This document shows positions 17,263 through 28,701 of a DNA stretch of 64,000 nucleotides, piece by piece; within the stretch, counting starts at the first letter, position 1, and the number at the start of each line of letters is the position of its first letter. A program made the translations under genes and the position numbers. The notes under the pieces were generated by a model. It ran no database searches and had not been told where the DNA came from. It was given only the letters and a program-made list of their open reading frames with translations. Source of the DNA: Streptomyces sp. 378 (GTDB taxonomy: Bacteria; Actinomycetota; Actinomycetes; Streptomycetales; Streptomycetaceae); assembly GCF_030124145.1 (NCBI RefSeq), contig NZ_JASKMS010000020.1, positions 104,589-168,588 on the forward strand. The letters are read 5' to 3'.

Positions 17263-17566
17263 TGTTTTTCGCTTTCCTTGTATCGGCTTGTCAGGGTTGA
17301 GGGAGGTCGCATCCGCAGCCGGGGAAACCCGCCTCGGTCCTGGTGGACCTCGGTGGGCAGCCGCTCCCCTGGTCTGGGCACATACGTGCAGCACGCGAGT
17401 GGCCCACCGACCGGTTCCGTCCTGCGACGGGTGGTGGTGGGCTGCCCGCGACACCGTTCGACGGTGCGCGACGCTCCTGGAGCCGATCCCGGAGGATCGG
17501 GACTCCGGCCGACTGCCCCGTTCTGACTGCACGGGACGCGGCACTCCGAGCGAGTTTACAGGGTGC
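17263..17566 (-). other. Intergenic leader region of rpsD
   Basis: No gene is visible in these 304 bp between rarA and rpsD. The region must hold the rpsD promoter. Two 8-nt complementary segments about 80 nt apart (GGGCAGCC near 17354, GGCTGCCC near 17439) could form a long-range stem in the leader RNA, which would suit S4 autoregulation. I could not match it to a named riboregulator. Confidence 0.3.
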
Positions 17567-18919
17567 TCAGGACCGCTTACGACCGAGGTTCTTCCGGGTC
17601 CACTCCACCGCGTCCGCGTAGCGGGCCTCCGCGCCGTGCCGGGTCGGCTCGTAGTACGCGCGGTCCTTCAGCTCGTCCGGGGCGTACTGCTGGGCCGCGA
17701 TGCCCTCGGGCAGGTCGTGCGGGTAGACGTAGCCCTGGCCGTGGCCCAGCTTGGTCGCGCCTTTGTAGTGGCTGTCGCGCAGGTGGGCCGGCACGGGTCC
17801 GGTCAGTCCCTTGCGGACGTCCTCCAGGGCGGCGCCGATCGCGGTGGTCGCGGCGTTGGACTTGGGTGCCAGGGCGAGGGCGATCGTGGCGTGGCTGAGG
17901 GTGAGCGCGGCCTCGGGGAAGCCGATCATGGCAACGGCCTGGGCGGCGGCGACCGCCGTCTGCAGAGCGGTCGGGTCGGCCAGGCCGATGTCCTCGCTGG
18001 CGGAGATCATCAGGCGCCGGGCGATGAAGCGGGGGTCCTCACCGGCCTCGATCATCCGGGCCAGGTAGTGCAGGGCGGCGTCGACGTCGGAGCCCCGGAT
18101 GGACTTGATCAGGGCACTGGCCACGTCGTAGTGCTGGTCGCCGTCGCGGTCGTACTTCACGGCGGCCCGGTCGACCGTCTCCTCGAGGGTCGTCAGGCCG
18201 ATCTCCGCCTCGCCCTTGTCGAGGGCGGCCCCGGCGGCCGCCTCCAGGGCGGTGAGGGCGCGGCGGGCGTCGCCGCCGGCGATGCGCAGGAGGTGGGCCT
18301 CGGTCTCCTCGGGGAGGGTGACGGCGCCCTTGAGGCCGCGCTCGTCGGTCAGGGCGCGGCGGATGAGGCTGCTGATGTCCTCGTCCGTGAGCGGTTCGAG
18401 GGTGAGCAGCAGGGAGCGGGACAGCAGGGGCGAGATGACCGAGAAGTACGGGTTCTCCGTGGTCGCCGCGATGAGCGTCACCCAGCGGTTCTCGACGGCG
18501 GGGAGCAGGGAGTCCTGCTGGGCCTTGCTGAAGCGGTGGATCTCGTCGAGGAAAAGGACGGTCTCCTTGCCGTACCCGCCGGTGGCGCGACGGGCGCCGT
18601 CGATGACCGCGCGGACCTCCTTGACACCGGCCGTGATCGCCGACAGCTCCACGAAGCGGGCGTCGGTCGCCCTGGAGACGACGTACGCCAAGGTGGTCTT
18701 GCCGGTGCCGGGCGGGCCCCACAGGAGCACGGAGGAGGGTCCGGCCGGGCCGGAGGCCTCCCCGACCAGTCTGCGCAGGGGTGAGCCCGGCTTCAGAAGA
18801 TGCTGCTGGCCCACCACCTCGTCGAGGGTGCGCGGGCGCATCCGCACGGCCAGGGGGCTGCTGGACGGCTCCTTCTCCTGGCGTTCTTCGGCTGCGGCGG
18901 TGAACAGGTCGGGCTCCAC
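17567..18919 (-). CDS. rarA: Replication-associated recombination protein RarA (MgsA)
   Basis: AAA+ ATPase of the clamp-loader-like RarA/Mgs1/WRNIP1 family, acting at stalled replication forks. The product has 450 aa, the normal length. The N-terminal MRPRTLDEVVGQQHLL motif precedes Walker A WGPPGTGKTTLA near residue 67. Walker B is LFLDEIHRF near 121, sensor 1 lies in LIAATTENP, and the C-terminal tetramerisation part contains SASEDIGLADP and YPHDLPEGIAAQQYAPDEL. The start is a GTG. It lies 80 bp downstream of the VKOR gene. Confidence 0.95.
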   Translation of the reverse strand: MEPDLFTAAAEERQEKEPSSSPLAVRMRPRTLDEVVGQQHLLKPGSPLRRLVGEASGPAGPSSVLLWGPPGTGKTTLAYVVSRATDARFVELSAITAGVKEVRAVIDGARRATGGYGKETVLFLDEIHRFSKAQQDSLLPAVENRWVTLIAATTENPYFSVISPLLSRSLLLTLEPLTDEDISSLIRRALTDERGLKGAVTLPEETEAHLLRIAGGDARRALTALEAAAGAALDKGEAEIGLTTLEETVDRAAVKYDRDGDQHYDVASALIKSIRGSDVDAALHYLARMIEAGEDPRFIARRLMISASEDIGLADPTALQTAVAAAQAVAMIGFPEAALTLSHATIALALAPKSNAATTAIGAALEDVRKGLTGPVPAHLRDSHYKGATKLGHGQGYVYPHDLPEGIAAQQYAPDELKDRAYYEPTRHGAEARYADAVEWTRKNLGRKRS

Positions 18920-18999
18920 GTCCCAAACCCTAAGTCACGGCACCGACAATCCGGCCGGGCCCCCGAATCCCTGGCTCGGGCGGTCCCTCAGGCGGTCTC

Positions 19000-19656
19000 T
19001 CAGGCGAACCAGAAGTCCCACCAGCGGGTCAGGACCAGCATGCCGATGATGCCGATGTGCAGCACGGGCATGACCCAGGTGAACTCGCCGAAGAAGGTCT
19101 TGAGCCAGCTCGGGGCGGGCAGGAAGCCCTTGCGGATGTTGAACGAGGTCACGTACCAGAACATCAGGATCGTGGCGACCCAGGCCAGGGTGCACCACAG
19201 GCAGAGCGCGTTGATCCGGTACAGGGACTGGAACATCAGCCAGGCGCAGAAGCTCACGCCGAACAGGCAGCCGGCGTTGAAGGTGAGCCAGTACCAGCGC
19301 GGGAAGCGGGCGCGGGCGAGCAGGCTCACGCCGACGCCGATGACGATGCCGTAGGCGACGAGGCCGAGCATCGGGTTCGGGAAGCCGAAGACCGCGGCCT
19401 GCTTGCTCTCCATGACGCTGCCACAGGAGACGACGGGGTTGAGGCTGCAGCCGGGCGTGAACGTCGTGCCCGCGACCTTGGCTTCGAGGATCTTGAACTT
19501 GTCGATCGTGATGACCCACGCGGCGAGCAGTCCGGCCGCGCCGGTGATCACCAGCAGCAGGGCGAGGGCCCGGCTGCCGCCCTCCGCGCGGGGTGCGATC
19601 TCGGCACGCTCCGGCTCGGGCTCGGTGGAGACGTCCTTGACTGTCGTCTTGCTCAT
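19000..19656 (-). CDS. VKOR-family membrane thiol oxidoreductase
   Basis: Vitamin K epoxide reductase family protein, 218 aa. In actinobacteria it reoxidises DsbA-like proteins with quinone. Four to five transmembrane helices are visible. The periplasmic loop carries two Cys (PGCSLNPVVSCGS), and the active CxxC is CLWCTLAW late in the protein. No thioredoxin domain is fused. The ATG at 19656 (MSKTTVKDV) was chosen over an upstream open extension. The N-terminal 30 residues are charged and cytoplasmic. No DsbA partner is in the window. Confidence 0.9.
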   Translation of the reverse strand: MSKTTVKDVSTEPEPERAEIAPRAEGGSRALALLLVITGAAGLLAAWVITIDKFKILEAKVAGTTFTPGCSLNPVVSCGSVMESKQAAVFGFPNPMLGLVAYGIVIGVGVSLLARARFPRWYWLTFNAGCLFGVSFCAWLMFQSLYRINALCLWCTLAWVATILMFWYVTSFNIRKGFLPAPSWLKTFFGEFTWVMPVLHIGIIGMLVLTRWWDFWFA

Positions 19657-19832
19657 CACGCCGATTCCGTCACTGGAGACTGAACATCTTCGGGCAGGGC
19701 CATTGTGCCGCACGGGTGCCGGTGTCCACCGTTCAGTGAACATAAGGAGGTCCGCCCGGTCGCCCCTGGGGGTTGTGTTTCGGCCGACGTGCGTCGCAGG
19801 GCAGCACAAGGGTGCGAAGCACCGGGAGACGG

Positions 19833-19871
19833 CGAAGGCGCCGGACCCTGGTCGGGTGTCCGGCGCCTTCG
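19833..19871 (-). terminator. Hairpin terminator of hisS
   Basis: Perfect 14-bp arms 19833-19846 and 19858-19871 lie 18 bp past the hisS stop. Confidence 0.75.
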
Positions 19872-19888
19872 GGCGGGCTGAGCGCCGG

Positions 19889-21151
19889 CTAGCCCAGCCG
19901 GGCTTCCAGCTCTGCCACGATCTCGTTCACGCCCACCGCCGTCTGCTCGCCCGAATCCATGTCCTTGAGCTGGACGACGCCCTCGGCGAGGTCGCGTTCG
20001 CCGGCGACGACCGTGTAGCGGGCGCCGCTGCGGTTGGCGTTCTTCATGGCGCCCTTGAGGCCCTTGCCGCCGTAGGAGAAGTCGGCCGCGATGCCGTTCT
20101 TGCGCAGTTCGGTGACCTTGGCGAACAGGACCCGGCGGGCCTCCTCGCCGAGCGGGACGGCGAACACGCTGGTGGTGGCCGGGAGTTCCAGCTCGACGCC
20201 CTCCGCCTCCAGCGCGAGGACCGTGCGGTCGACGCCGAGGGCCCAGCCGACGGACGGCAGCGCGGGGCCGCCGATCATCTCGGACAGGCCGTCGTAGCGG
20301 CCGCCGCCGCCCACCGCGGACTGCGAGCCGAGGCCGTCGTGGACGAACTCGAAGGTGGTGCGGGTGTAGTAGTCCAGGCCGCGCACCAGCTTCGGGTCGT
20401 CCTCGAAGGCGACGCCCGCCGCCGTGATCAGCTCGCGGACCTCCTCGTGGTACGCCTTGCACGCGTCGCACAGGTGGTCACGCAGCAGCGGCGCGTCCCC
20501 CAGCTGCTTCTGGACGGACTCGCGCTTGTCGTCCAGGACGCGCAGCGGGTTGATCTCCGCGCGGCGCAGGGTGTCCTCGTCCAGGTCCAGTCCGCGCAGG
20601 AACTCCTGGAGCGCCGACCGGTAGGCGGGGCGGCAATCCTGGTCGCCCAGGCTGTTCAGCAGGATCCGGAAGTCCCTCAGGCCCAGCGAGCGGTACGCCT
20701 GGTCGGCCAGGATGATCAGCTCGGCGTCCAGCGCCGGGTCCTCCGCGCCGATCGCCTCGGCACCGACCTGGGAGAAGTGGCGGTAGCGGCCCTTCTGCGG
20801 ACGCTCGTAGCGGTAGTACGAGCCGGAGTACCAGAGCTTGACCGGGAGGTTGCCGGCCTTGTGCAGGTTGGCCTCCAGCGCCGCGCGCAGGACGGACGCC
20901 GTGCCCTCGGGGCGCAGGGCGAGCTTGTCGCCGCCCTTGGTCTCGAAGGCGTACATCTCCTTGGTCACGATGTCGGTGGACTCACCGACCCCGCGCGCGA
21001 AGAGCTCGACGCTCTCGAAGCCGGGCGTCTCGATGTAGCCGTAGCCGGAGTTGCGCAGCGGCGCGGCGATGGCCTCGCGGACCGCGAGGTACGTGGCGCT
21101 GTCCGGCGGGATCAGGTCGTACGTGCCCTTGGGGGCCTTGAAGGTGCTCAC
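19889..21151 (-). CDS. hisS: Histidyl-tRNA synthetase
   Basis: Class II synthetase, 420 aa. It starts at a GTG at 21151 (VSTFKAPKGTYDLIPPDS). Motif 2 is YRYERPQKGRYRHFSQ, the histidine-A motif is LVRGLDYYTRTTFEF, and motif 3 falls in GWALGVDRTVLAL. A C-terminal anticodon-binding domain follows (VFAVPLGEEARR, FSYGGKGLKGAMKNAN). An MBL hydrolase begins upstream with an 11-bp gap, so the two are probably cotranscribed. Confidence 0.97.
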   Translation of the reverse strand: MSTFKAPKGTYDLIPPDSATYLAVREAIAAPLRNSGYGYIETPGFESVELFARGVGESTDIVTKEMYAFETKGGDKLALRPEGTASVLRAALEANLHKAGNLPVKLWYSGSYYRYERPQKGRYRHFSQVGAEAIGAEDPALDAELIILADQAYRSLGLRDFRILLNSLGDQDCRPAYRSALQEFLRGLDLDEDTLRRAEINPLRVLDDKRESVQKQLGDAPLLRDHLCDACKAYHEEVRELITAAGVAFEDDPKLVRGLDYYTRTTFEFVHDGLGSQSAVGGGGRYDGLSEMIGGPALPSVGWALGVDRTVLALEAEGVELELPATTSVFAVPLGEEARRVLFAKVTELRKNGIAADFSYGGKGLKGAMKNANRSGARYTVVAGERDLAEGVVQLKDMDSGEQTAVGVNEIVAELEARLG

Positions 21152-21162
21152 GGAAGGTCTCG

Positions 21163-21870
21163 TCACATTCCTCGTCGGGGAGCCTCGAAGGCTCCCTGGC
21201 CGGCCGCCACCTGCCGCAGATACGGGTTGGCGGCGCGCTCCTGGCCGATGGTCGTCTGGGGGCCGTGGCCGGACAGCACCACGGTCGAGTCGTCGAGCGG
21301 CAGGCACACGCGGGCCAGCGAGTCGAGCATCTCGGCCATGTCGCCGCCGGGCAGGTCGGTGCGTCCGATGGAGCCGGCGAACAGCAGGTCGCCCGAGAAG
21401 AGGATCGGCGGGATGTCCGCCGCCTCGGGCAGGCCGAAGGTCACCGACCCCTTGGTATGACCGGGCGCGTGTGCGACGGACAGCTCAAGGCCCGCCAGCT
21501 CCAGCTTCGCCCCGTCGGCCAGTTCCTTGACGTCATCGGGCTCCCCCACGGTCAGCTCACCCATCAGCGGCATCCCGATGGAACGGCCGAGCGCCTTCCC
21601 GGGGTCGCTCATCATGTACCGGTCGTCGGGGTGGATCCAGGCCGGCACGTCGTGGGCGCCGCACACCGGGACGACCGAGGCCACGTGGTCGATGTGGCCG
21701 TGGGTGAGGACGACGGCGACCGGCTTGAGCCGGTGCTTGGCGATCGCTTCCGCGACGCCGTCGGCGGCCTGATGGCCGGGGTCGATGATCACGCACTCCT
21801 CACCGGCGGCGGGGGCGACGAGGTAACAGTTCGTCCCCCAGGCCCCGGCGGGGAACCCGGCAATGAGCAC
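21163..21870 (-). CDS. Metallo-beta-lactamase fold hydrolase (glyoxalase II-like)
   Basis: Product of 235 aa with the MBL zinc motif THGHIDHVAS near residue 56. Further ligands are the His in HAPGHTKGS and the Asp in FSGDLLFAGSIGRTD, with a terminal SGHGPQT. This pattern fits hydroxyacylglutathione-hydrolase-like thioesterases common in actinobacteria, where the thiol would be mycothiol or another acyl carrier. The substrate cannot be told from sequence. The start is a GTG, 11 bp before hisS. It diverges from the cyclophilin gene. Confidence 0.9.
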   Translation of the reverse strand: MLIAGFPAGAWGTNCYLVAPAAGEECVIIDPGHQAADGVAEAIAKHRLKPVAVVLTHGHIDHVASVVPVCGAHDVPAWIHPDDRYMMSDPGKALGRSIGMPLMGELTVGEPDDVKELADGAKLELAGLELSVAHAPGHTKGSVTFGLPEAADIPPILFSGDLLFAGSIGRTDLPGGDMAEMLDSLARVCLPLDDSTVVLSGHGPQTTIGQERAANPYLRQVAAGQGAFEAPRRGM

Positions 21871-22037
21871 GATCGTCCTTCGTTGTGTCGGTACGGGCGG
21901 CTACGGCTGCGCACAGAGCCTACCGGCGCTGCCGATTCCTCAGCGAACCCATATACGGTACGGGGCACACGCAGGCGCTCGGCACACAGGACGCACGCGT
22001 ACCGGTCGATGTATCAGACCCAAGAGGAGAGAACCCG

Positions 22038-22883
22038 GTGGTCAGCCAGGAACAGCGGCGGCGTCAGCTCGCCCGGGAGAAGTTCTTGCGGCAGCAGCAG
22101 CGACGCACGGACGCGCGACGCAAGGCCCGTATCCGCAACTCCGTGATCGCCTCGGCTCTCGGCGTGATCGTGGTGCTCTCGGTGACGGTCTTCCTGACCA
22201 AGCCGTTCGAGGACAACGGCAAGACGGAGAACGCCAACGCGGACGTCACGCCCAGCGCCACGCCCAGCAAGGCCCCGGACCCGTGCGAGAAGCCCGCCCC
22301 GGGCAAGGTCGAGTCGCAGACCTGGAAGAAGGAACCGGCGCTGACCATCGACAAGTCGGCGACGTACACGATGAAGCTGGACACGACCTGCGGCGAGATA
22401 GACGTCGCGCTGAAGGCGTCGGCCGCCCCGCGCACCGTCAACTCGTTCAACTTCCTTCTCGGCAAGGGCTACTTGGACCACACCAAGTGCCACCGGCTCA
22501 CGGACCGGAACATCTACGTCCTGCAGTGCGGCGACCCGCAGGGTACCGGCATGGGCGGACCGGGCTACACCATCCCGGACGAGAACCTCAAGGACAAGAG
22601 CCTCAAGGGCGGGGTGTACCCGGCGGGCACGGTCGCGATGGCGAACCAGTACAACGCGCAGACGAAGCAGGGCCGCGACAGCGGCGGCAGTCAGTTCTTC
22701 CTCGTCTACCAGGACAGTCAGTTGCCGCCCGACTACACACCGTTCGGCACGGTGTCGGAAGCGGGCATGAAGGTTCTGCAGAAAATCGCCAAGGCGGGGG
22801 CGCAGGCTCCCGACCCTCAGACGGGCAACACGGCGCCCAACGCGACGGTCGTGATCAACAAGGCCACGATCACCGAATCCTGA
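22038..22883 (+). CDS. Membrane-anchored cyclophilin-type peptidyl-prolyl isomerase
   Basis: Product of 281 aa from a GTG at 22038 with GAGGAG upstream. A highly basic N-terminus (RRRQLAREKFLRQQQRRTDARRKARIR) precedes a transmembrane helix (SVIASALGVIVVLSVTVFL, about 42-60) and a Pro/Lys linker. A cyclophilin domain follows with CHRL, the Gln of VLQCGDPQGTGMGGPGY, and GGSQFFLVYQDS. The catalytic Arg and Gln are kept, while the usual FMxQGGD is degenerate. Likely role: extracytoplasmic protein folding. It is rightward, between divergent hisS/MBL and the DUF349 gene. Confidence 0.9.
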   Translation: MVSQEQRRRQLAREKFLRQQQRRTDARRKARIRNSVIASALGVIVVLSVTVFLTKPFEDNGKTENANADVTPSATPSKAPDPCEKPAPGKVESQTWKKEPALTIDKSATYTMKLDTTCGEIDVALKASAAPRTVNSFNFLLGKGYLDHTKCHRLTDRNIYVLQCGDPQGTGMGGPGYTIPDENLKDKSLKGGVYPAGTVAMANQYNAQTKQGRDSGGSQFFLVYQDSQLPPDYTPFGTVSEAGMKVLQKIAKAGAQAPDPQTGNTAPNATVVINKATITES

Positions 22884-23019
22884 GCCCCAACTGCGAAATT
22901 TCGGTCGCGCGGGATGCGGACAGGCCCCCCGCCGGTCGCCTATGTTGGCCGTGACGAAACTGTGGACGATGCCCGGGGGAGCTACAGGCCCCTCGCAGGC
23001 ATCATGTGGAGGAGGCGCT

Positions 23020-24249
23020 GTGAGCAGCGACCCGTGGGGCCGCGTCGACGAGACGGGGACCGTGTACGTGCGTACGGCCGACGGCGAGCAGGTCGTCGGT
23101 TCCTGGCAGGCGGGCTCCCCCGAGGAGGCGCTGGCCTATTTCGAGCGCAAGTACGAGGGCCTGGTTGTCGAGATCGGCCTCCTCGAGAAGCGAGTGAAGA
23201 CCACCGACCTGTCGGCGAAGGACGCCCACGCCGCGATCGGCCACATCCGGGAGCAGGTCGACGCGCATCACGCGGTGGGCGACCTGAACGCCCTGCGGGT
23301 CCGGCTGGACAAGCTCGTGGAGCTGGTGGAGGCGCGCCGTGAGGAGCGCAAGGCGCAGCGGGCGAAGCAGTCCGACGAGGCCCGCCACGCCAAGGAGGCG
23401 CTGGTCGCCGAGGCGGAGGAGCTGTCGCAGTCCGACCAGTGGCGGGCGGCCGGTGAGCGGTTGCGGGCCCTGGTGGACACCTGGAAGGGCCTGCCGCGGC
23501 TGGACCGCAAGTCCGACGACGAGCTGTGGCACCGGTTCTCGCACGCCCGGTCGGCGTTCTCCAAGCGGCGCAAGCAGCACTTCGCGCAGCTGGACGCGCA
23601 GCGCGAGGAGGCCCGCAAGACCAAGGAGCGGCTGGTCGCCGAGGCCGAGGCGCTGTCGAACTCGACGGACTGGGGCGTGACGGCGGCGCGTTACCGCGAG
23701 CTGATGTCCGAGTGGAAGGCCGCGGGCCGTGCCCAGCGCGAGCACGAGGACGACCTGTGGAACCGCTTCCGCGGCGCCCAGGACGTCTTCTTCGCGGCCC
23801 GCAGCTCGGTCTTCGCGGAGCGGGACGCGGAGCAGACGGAGAACCTCAAGCTCAAGGAGGAGCTCGCCGAGGAGGCCGAGAAGCTCCTGCCGATCACGGA
23901 CCTGAAGGCGGCCCGCGCCGCGTTCCGGAACGTGAACGAGCGCTGGGAGGCCATCGGTCATGTGCCGCGCGACGCCCGGCCCAAGGTCGAGGGCCGGATG
24001 CACGCGGTCGAGCGGGCCATCCAGGAGGCCGAGGAGGCCGAGTGGCGCCGGACGAACCCGGAGGCACGTGCGCGTGCCGAGGGTCTGACCGGTCAGCTCC
24101 AGGCCGCCGTGGACAAGCTGCGGGGCCAGATCGAGCAGGCTCGTGCGCAGGGCAACAACGCCAAGGCCGACAAGCTCCAGCGTGAGCTCGACGGCCGCCA
24201 GGCGCTGCTGGACCAGGCGCTGAAGGGCCTGCAGGAGTTCGGCGGCTGA
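23020..24249 (+). CDS. DUF349 coiled-coil protein
   Basis: Product of 409 aa from a GTG at 23020 preceded by GGAGGAGG. Three tandem DUF349 modules carry the recurring pattern W(R/K)xxxR...D.LW.RF (SQSDQWRAAGERLRALVDTW, DLWNRFRGAQDVFFAARSS, WEAIGHVPRD). The composition is strongly charged and helical, so it should be long and coiled-coil. No membrane segment is present. The molecular function is unknown; the family is widespread in actinobacteria beside relA. It converges on relA across a shared terminator. Confidence 0.9.
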   Translation: MSSDPWGRVDETGTVYVRTADGEQVVGSWQAGSPEEALAYFERKYEGLVVEIGLLEKRVKTTDLSAKDAHAAIGHIREQVDAHHAVGDLNALRVRLDKLVELVEARREERKAQRAKQSDEARHAKEALVAEAEELSQSDQWRAAGERLRALVDTWKGLPRLDRKSDDELWHRFSHARSAFSKRRKQHFAQLDAQREEARKTKERLVAEAEALSNSTDWGVTAARYRELMSEWKAAGRAQREHEDDLWNRFRGAQDVFFAARSSVFAERDAEQTENLKLKEELAEEAEKLLPITDLKAARAAFRNVNERWEAIGHVPRDARPKVEGRMHAVERAIQEAEEAEWRRTNPEARARAEGLTGQLQAAVDKLRGQIEQARAQGNNAKADKLQRELDGRQALLDQALKGLQEFGG

Positions 24250-24271
24250 GCAGTCGGTCGAAAGCCGGTCG

Positions 24272-24309
24272 AAAAAGGGCTCCCGTACACCGTGTACGGG
24301 AGCCCTTTC
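24272..24309. terminator. Bidirectional terminator between the DUF349 gene and relA
   Basis: A near-perfect palindrome (about 17-bp arms centred at 24291) is flanked by an A-run on its left and a short T-run on its right. It serves both convergent genes. Confidence 0.85.
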
Positions 24310-24330
24310 GTGTGGTCCTGCGGCGACCGG

Positions 24331-26853
<2,523 letters not shown>

Positions 26854-26973
26854 GAGGACTCCTCGTGCGCGATCCGGGTCCCCCGGTCAGGCTCCGGACC
26901 CCCATGGTAGCGATCCTGAGCTCCAGGATCGTCTTCAGGCCGATGTGAGGACCGTCTACCCCGGAAACGCACG

Positions 26974-27004
26974 AGGCGGGCACCGGATTCCTCCGGGCCC
27001 GCCT
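26974..27004 (-). terminator. Hairpin terminator of apt
   Basis: Stem 26974-26981 with 26997-27004, one bulged A, and an inner 5-bp stem with a 4-nt loop. It lies 41 bp past the apt stop, suggesting that relA also has its own promoter. Confidence 0.65.
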
Positions 27005-27045
27005 GCGCGGTGTGGTGCCGGTGTCGCCGGACCGCCACGCGGTCG

Positions 27046-27585
27046 CTAGACCGTGAGCAGCGCCTCCAGCGGGGCGCCGTTCAGCGCCGGCTCCAGGCGG
27101 GCGCGGCCGCTCAGGAAGCCGAGCTCCATGAGGACGGCGAGACCGGCCACCTCGGCGCCGGCCCGGCGGATGAGCTGGACCGAGGCCTCGGCGGTGCCGC
27201 CGGTGGCGAGGACGTCGTCGACGATCAGGACGCGATCGCCCGCGGTGAGGTCCTCGGCGTGCACCTCGATCTCCGCCGAGCCGTACTCCAGGTCGTAGGC
27301 CTGGGCGAGGGTGGCTCCGGGGAGCTTGCCCGCCTTGCGTACGGGGATGAAGCCGAGGCCGGCGCGGACGGCGACCGGGGCGCCGAGGATGAAGCCCCGT
27401 GCTTCCAGGCCGACGACCTTGGTGGCGCCGGTGCGCTCGGCGATGTCGGCGAGGGCGTCGGTCAGCGCGGTGAACGCCGACGGGTCCGCCAGGAGCGGGG
27501 TGATGTCCTTGAACATCACGCCCGGCTCCGGGTAGTCGGCCACGTCGCGGATGCGGCTGAGCAGCAGCTCCCTGATGTCGGTCAT
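27046..27585 (-). CDS. apt: Adenine phosphoribosyltransferase
   Basis: Salvages adenine to AMP with PRPP. The product has 179 aa. The PRPP loop VLIVDDVLATGGTAEAS lies near residue 118, and the base-binding region GLEARGFILGAPVA near 59. The N-terminal PEPGVMFKDITPLLAD matches the family. The ATG overlaps the secF stop by 4 bp (ATGA), so it is the last gene of the yajC-secD-secF-apt run. The secDF-apt-relA order is a known actinobacterial arrangement. Confidence 0.96.
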   Translation of the reverse strand: MTDIRELLLSRIRDVADYPEPGVMFKDITPLLADPSAFTALTDALADIAERTGATKVVGLEARGFILGAPVAVRAGLGFIPVRKAGKLPGATLAQAYDLEYGSAEIEVHAEDLTAGDRVLIVDDVLATGGTAEASVQLIRRAGAEVAGLAVLMELGFLSGRARLEPALNGAPLEALLTV

Positions 27586-28700
27586 CGACGCTTCCCCGAG
27601 GGACGGCCGCGGCCGCGGTTGCGGGAGGCGGGCTGGTTGCGGGGGCCGACGACCGCGGGTGCGGCGTCCTCGGGCTCGTCGGCGTACGTCTCCTCACCGC
27701 CCTGCGCGTCGAGCGTCTCGCCCTTGGCGTCGGACTGGGCCCGCTTGGCCAGGACGCGCTTCCTCAGGGCCTTCATCGCCGGCTCGCGTTCCTTGAGGTC
27801 GGCGACGAGCGGCGTGGCGATGAAGATCGAGGAGTAGGCACCGGCGGCGAGGCCGACGAACAGCGACAACGAGATGTCGTTCAGCATGCCGGCGCCGAGG
27901 ACACCGCCACCGATGAACAGCAGGCCCGCCACCGGCAGCAGCGCGACCACCGTGGTGTTGACGGAGCGGACCAGCGTGCTGTTGATCGACCGGTTGGCGA
28001 CGTCGCTGTAGGTCCAGCGGGTCTGCTTGGTGAGGTCCTTTGTCTGTTCCTTGAGGCTGTCGAAGACCACGACCGTGTCGTAGAGCGAGTAACCGAGGAT
28101 GGTCAGCAGACCGATCACCGTGCCCGGGGTGACCTCGAAGCCGACCAGGGCGTAGATGCCGACCGTGATGGTGATGTCGTGGATCAGTGCGACGAACGCG
28201 GCCACGGCCATGCGCCACTCGAAGGCGATCGCCAGGTAGATCACCACCAGGACCAGGAAGATCCCGAGGCCCTGCCATGCCTTGTTCGCGATCTGCTCAC
28301 CCCAGCTGGGGCCGACCAGTTCGGCGTTGATCTGCTCCGGGTCGATCTTGAGGTCGTCGGCGAGGGTGTTCTTGATCTGGTTCGCCGCGCCGGTGTCGAT
28401 GCCGGCGACCTGGATGCGCAGGCTGCCGTCGCCGAGCTTCTGGACGATCGCGTCGTGGCCGGAGGCCTCTTCCGCGTACTCCTCCGCCTGGGACACCGAC
28501 GCGCTGGTGCTCTTCGGGGTGTTGAAGACGGCGCCGCCCTGGAACTCGATGCCCATGTTCAGGCCCCGCACCGCCAGGCCGACGATGGCCAAGATGGTGA
28601 TCAGGATGGAGACGCCGTACCAGATCTTGCGGTTCTTGACGAAGTCGTAGCCGACCTCGCCGCGGTGCAGTCGGGCGCCGAGGGTGCCGAGTTTCGACAT
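27582..28700 (-). CDS. secF: Protein translocase subunit SecF
   Basis: Membrane partner of SecD that drives late steps of Sec export with the proton gradient. The product has 372 aa from the ATG at 28700. Six transmembrane helices are expected. The N-terminal GIEFQGGAVF motif lies in the first periplasmic region, and the TVGIYALVGFEVTPGTVIGLLTILGYSLYDTVVVFD stretch is diagnostic. The basic C-terminal tail (NRGRGRPSGKRR) is cytoplasmic. It starts 1 bp past the secD stop and overlaps apt by 4 bp. Confidence 0.97.
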   Translation of the reverse strand: MSKLGTLGARLHRGEVGYDFVKNRKIWYGVSILITILAIVGLAVRGLNMGIEFQGGAVFNTPKSTSASVSQAEEYAEEASGHDAIVQKLGDGSLRIQVAGIDTGAANQIKNTLADDLKIDPEQINAELVGPSWGEQIANKAWQGLGIFLVLVVIYLAIAFEWRMAVAAFVALIHDITITVGIYALVGFEVTPGTVIGLLTILGYSLYDTVVVFDSLKEQTKDLTKQTRWTYSDVANRSINSTLVRSVNTTVVALLPVAGLLFIGGGVLGAGMLNDISLSLFVGLAAGAYSSIFIATPLVADLKEREPAMKALRKRVLAKRAQSDAKGETLDAQGGEETYADEPEDAAPAVVGPRNQPASRNRGRGRPSGKRR

Positions 28701-28701
28701 C

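Noticed and set aside
22894..22903. AT-rich palindrome CGAAATTTCG after the cyclophilin gene
   Set aside because: It is short, with no loop, T-run or second copy, so no function can be supported.
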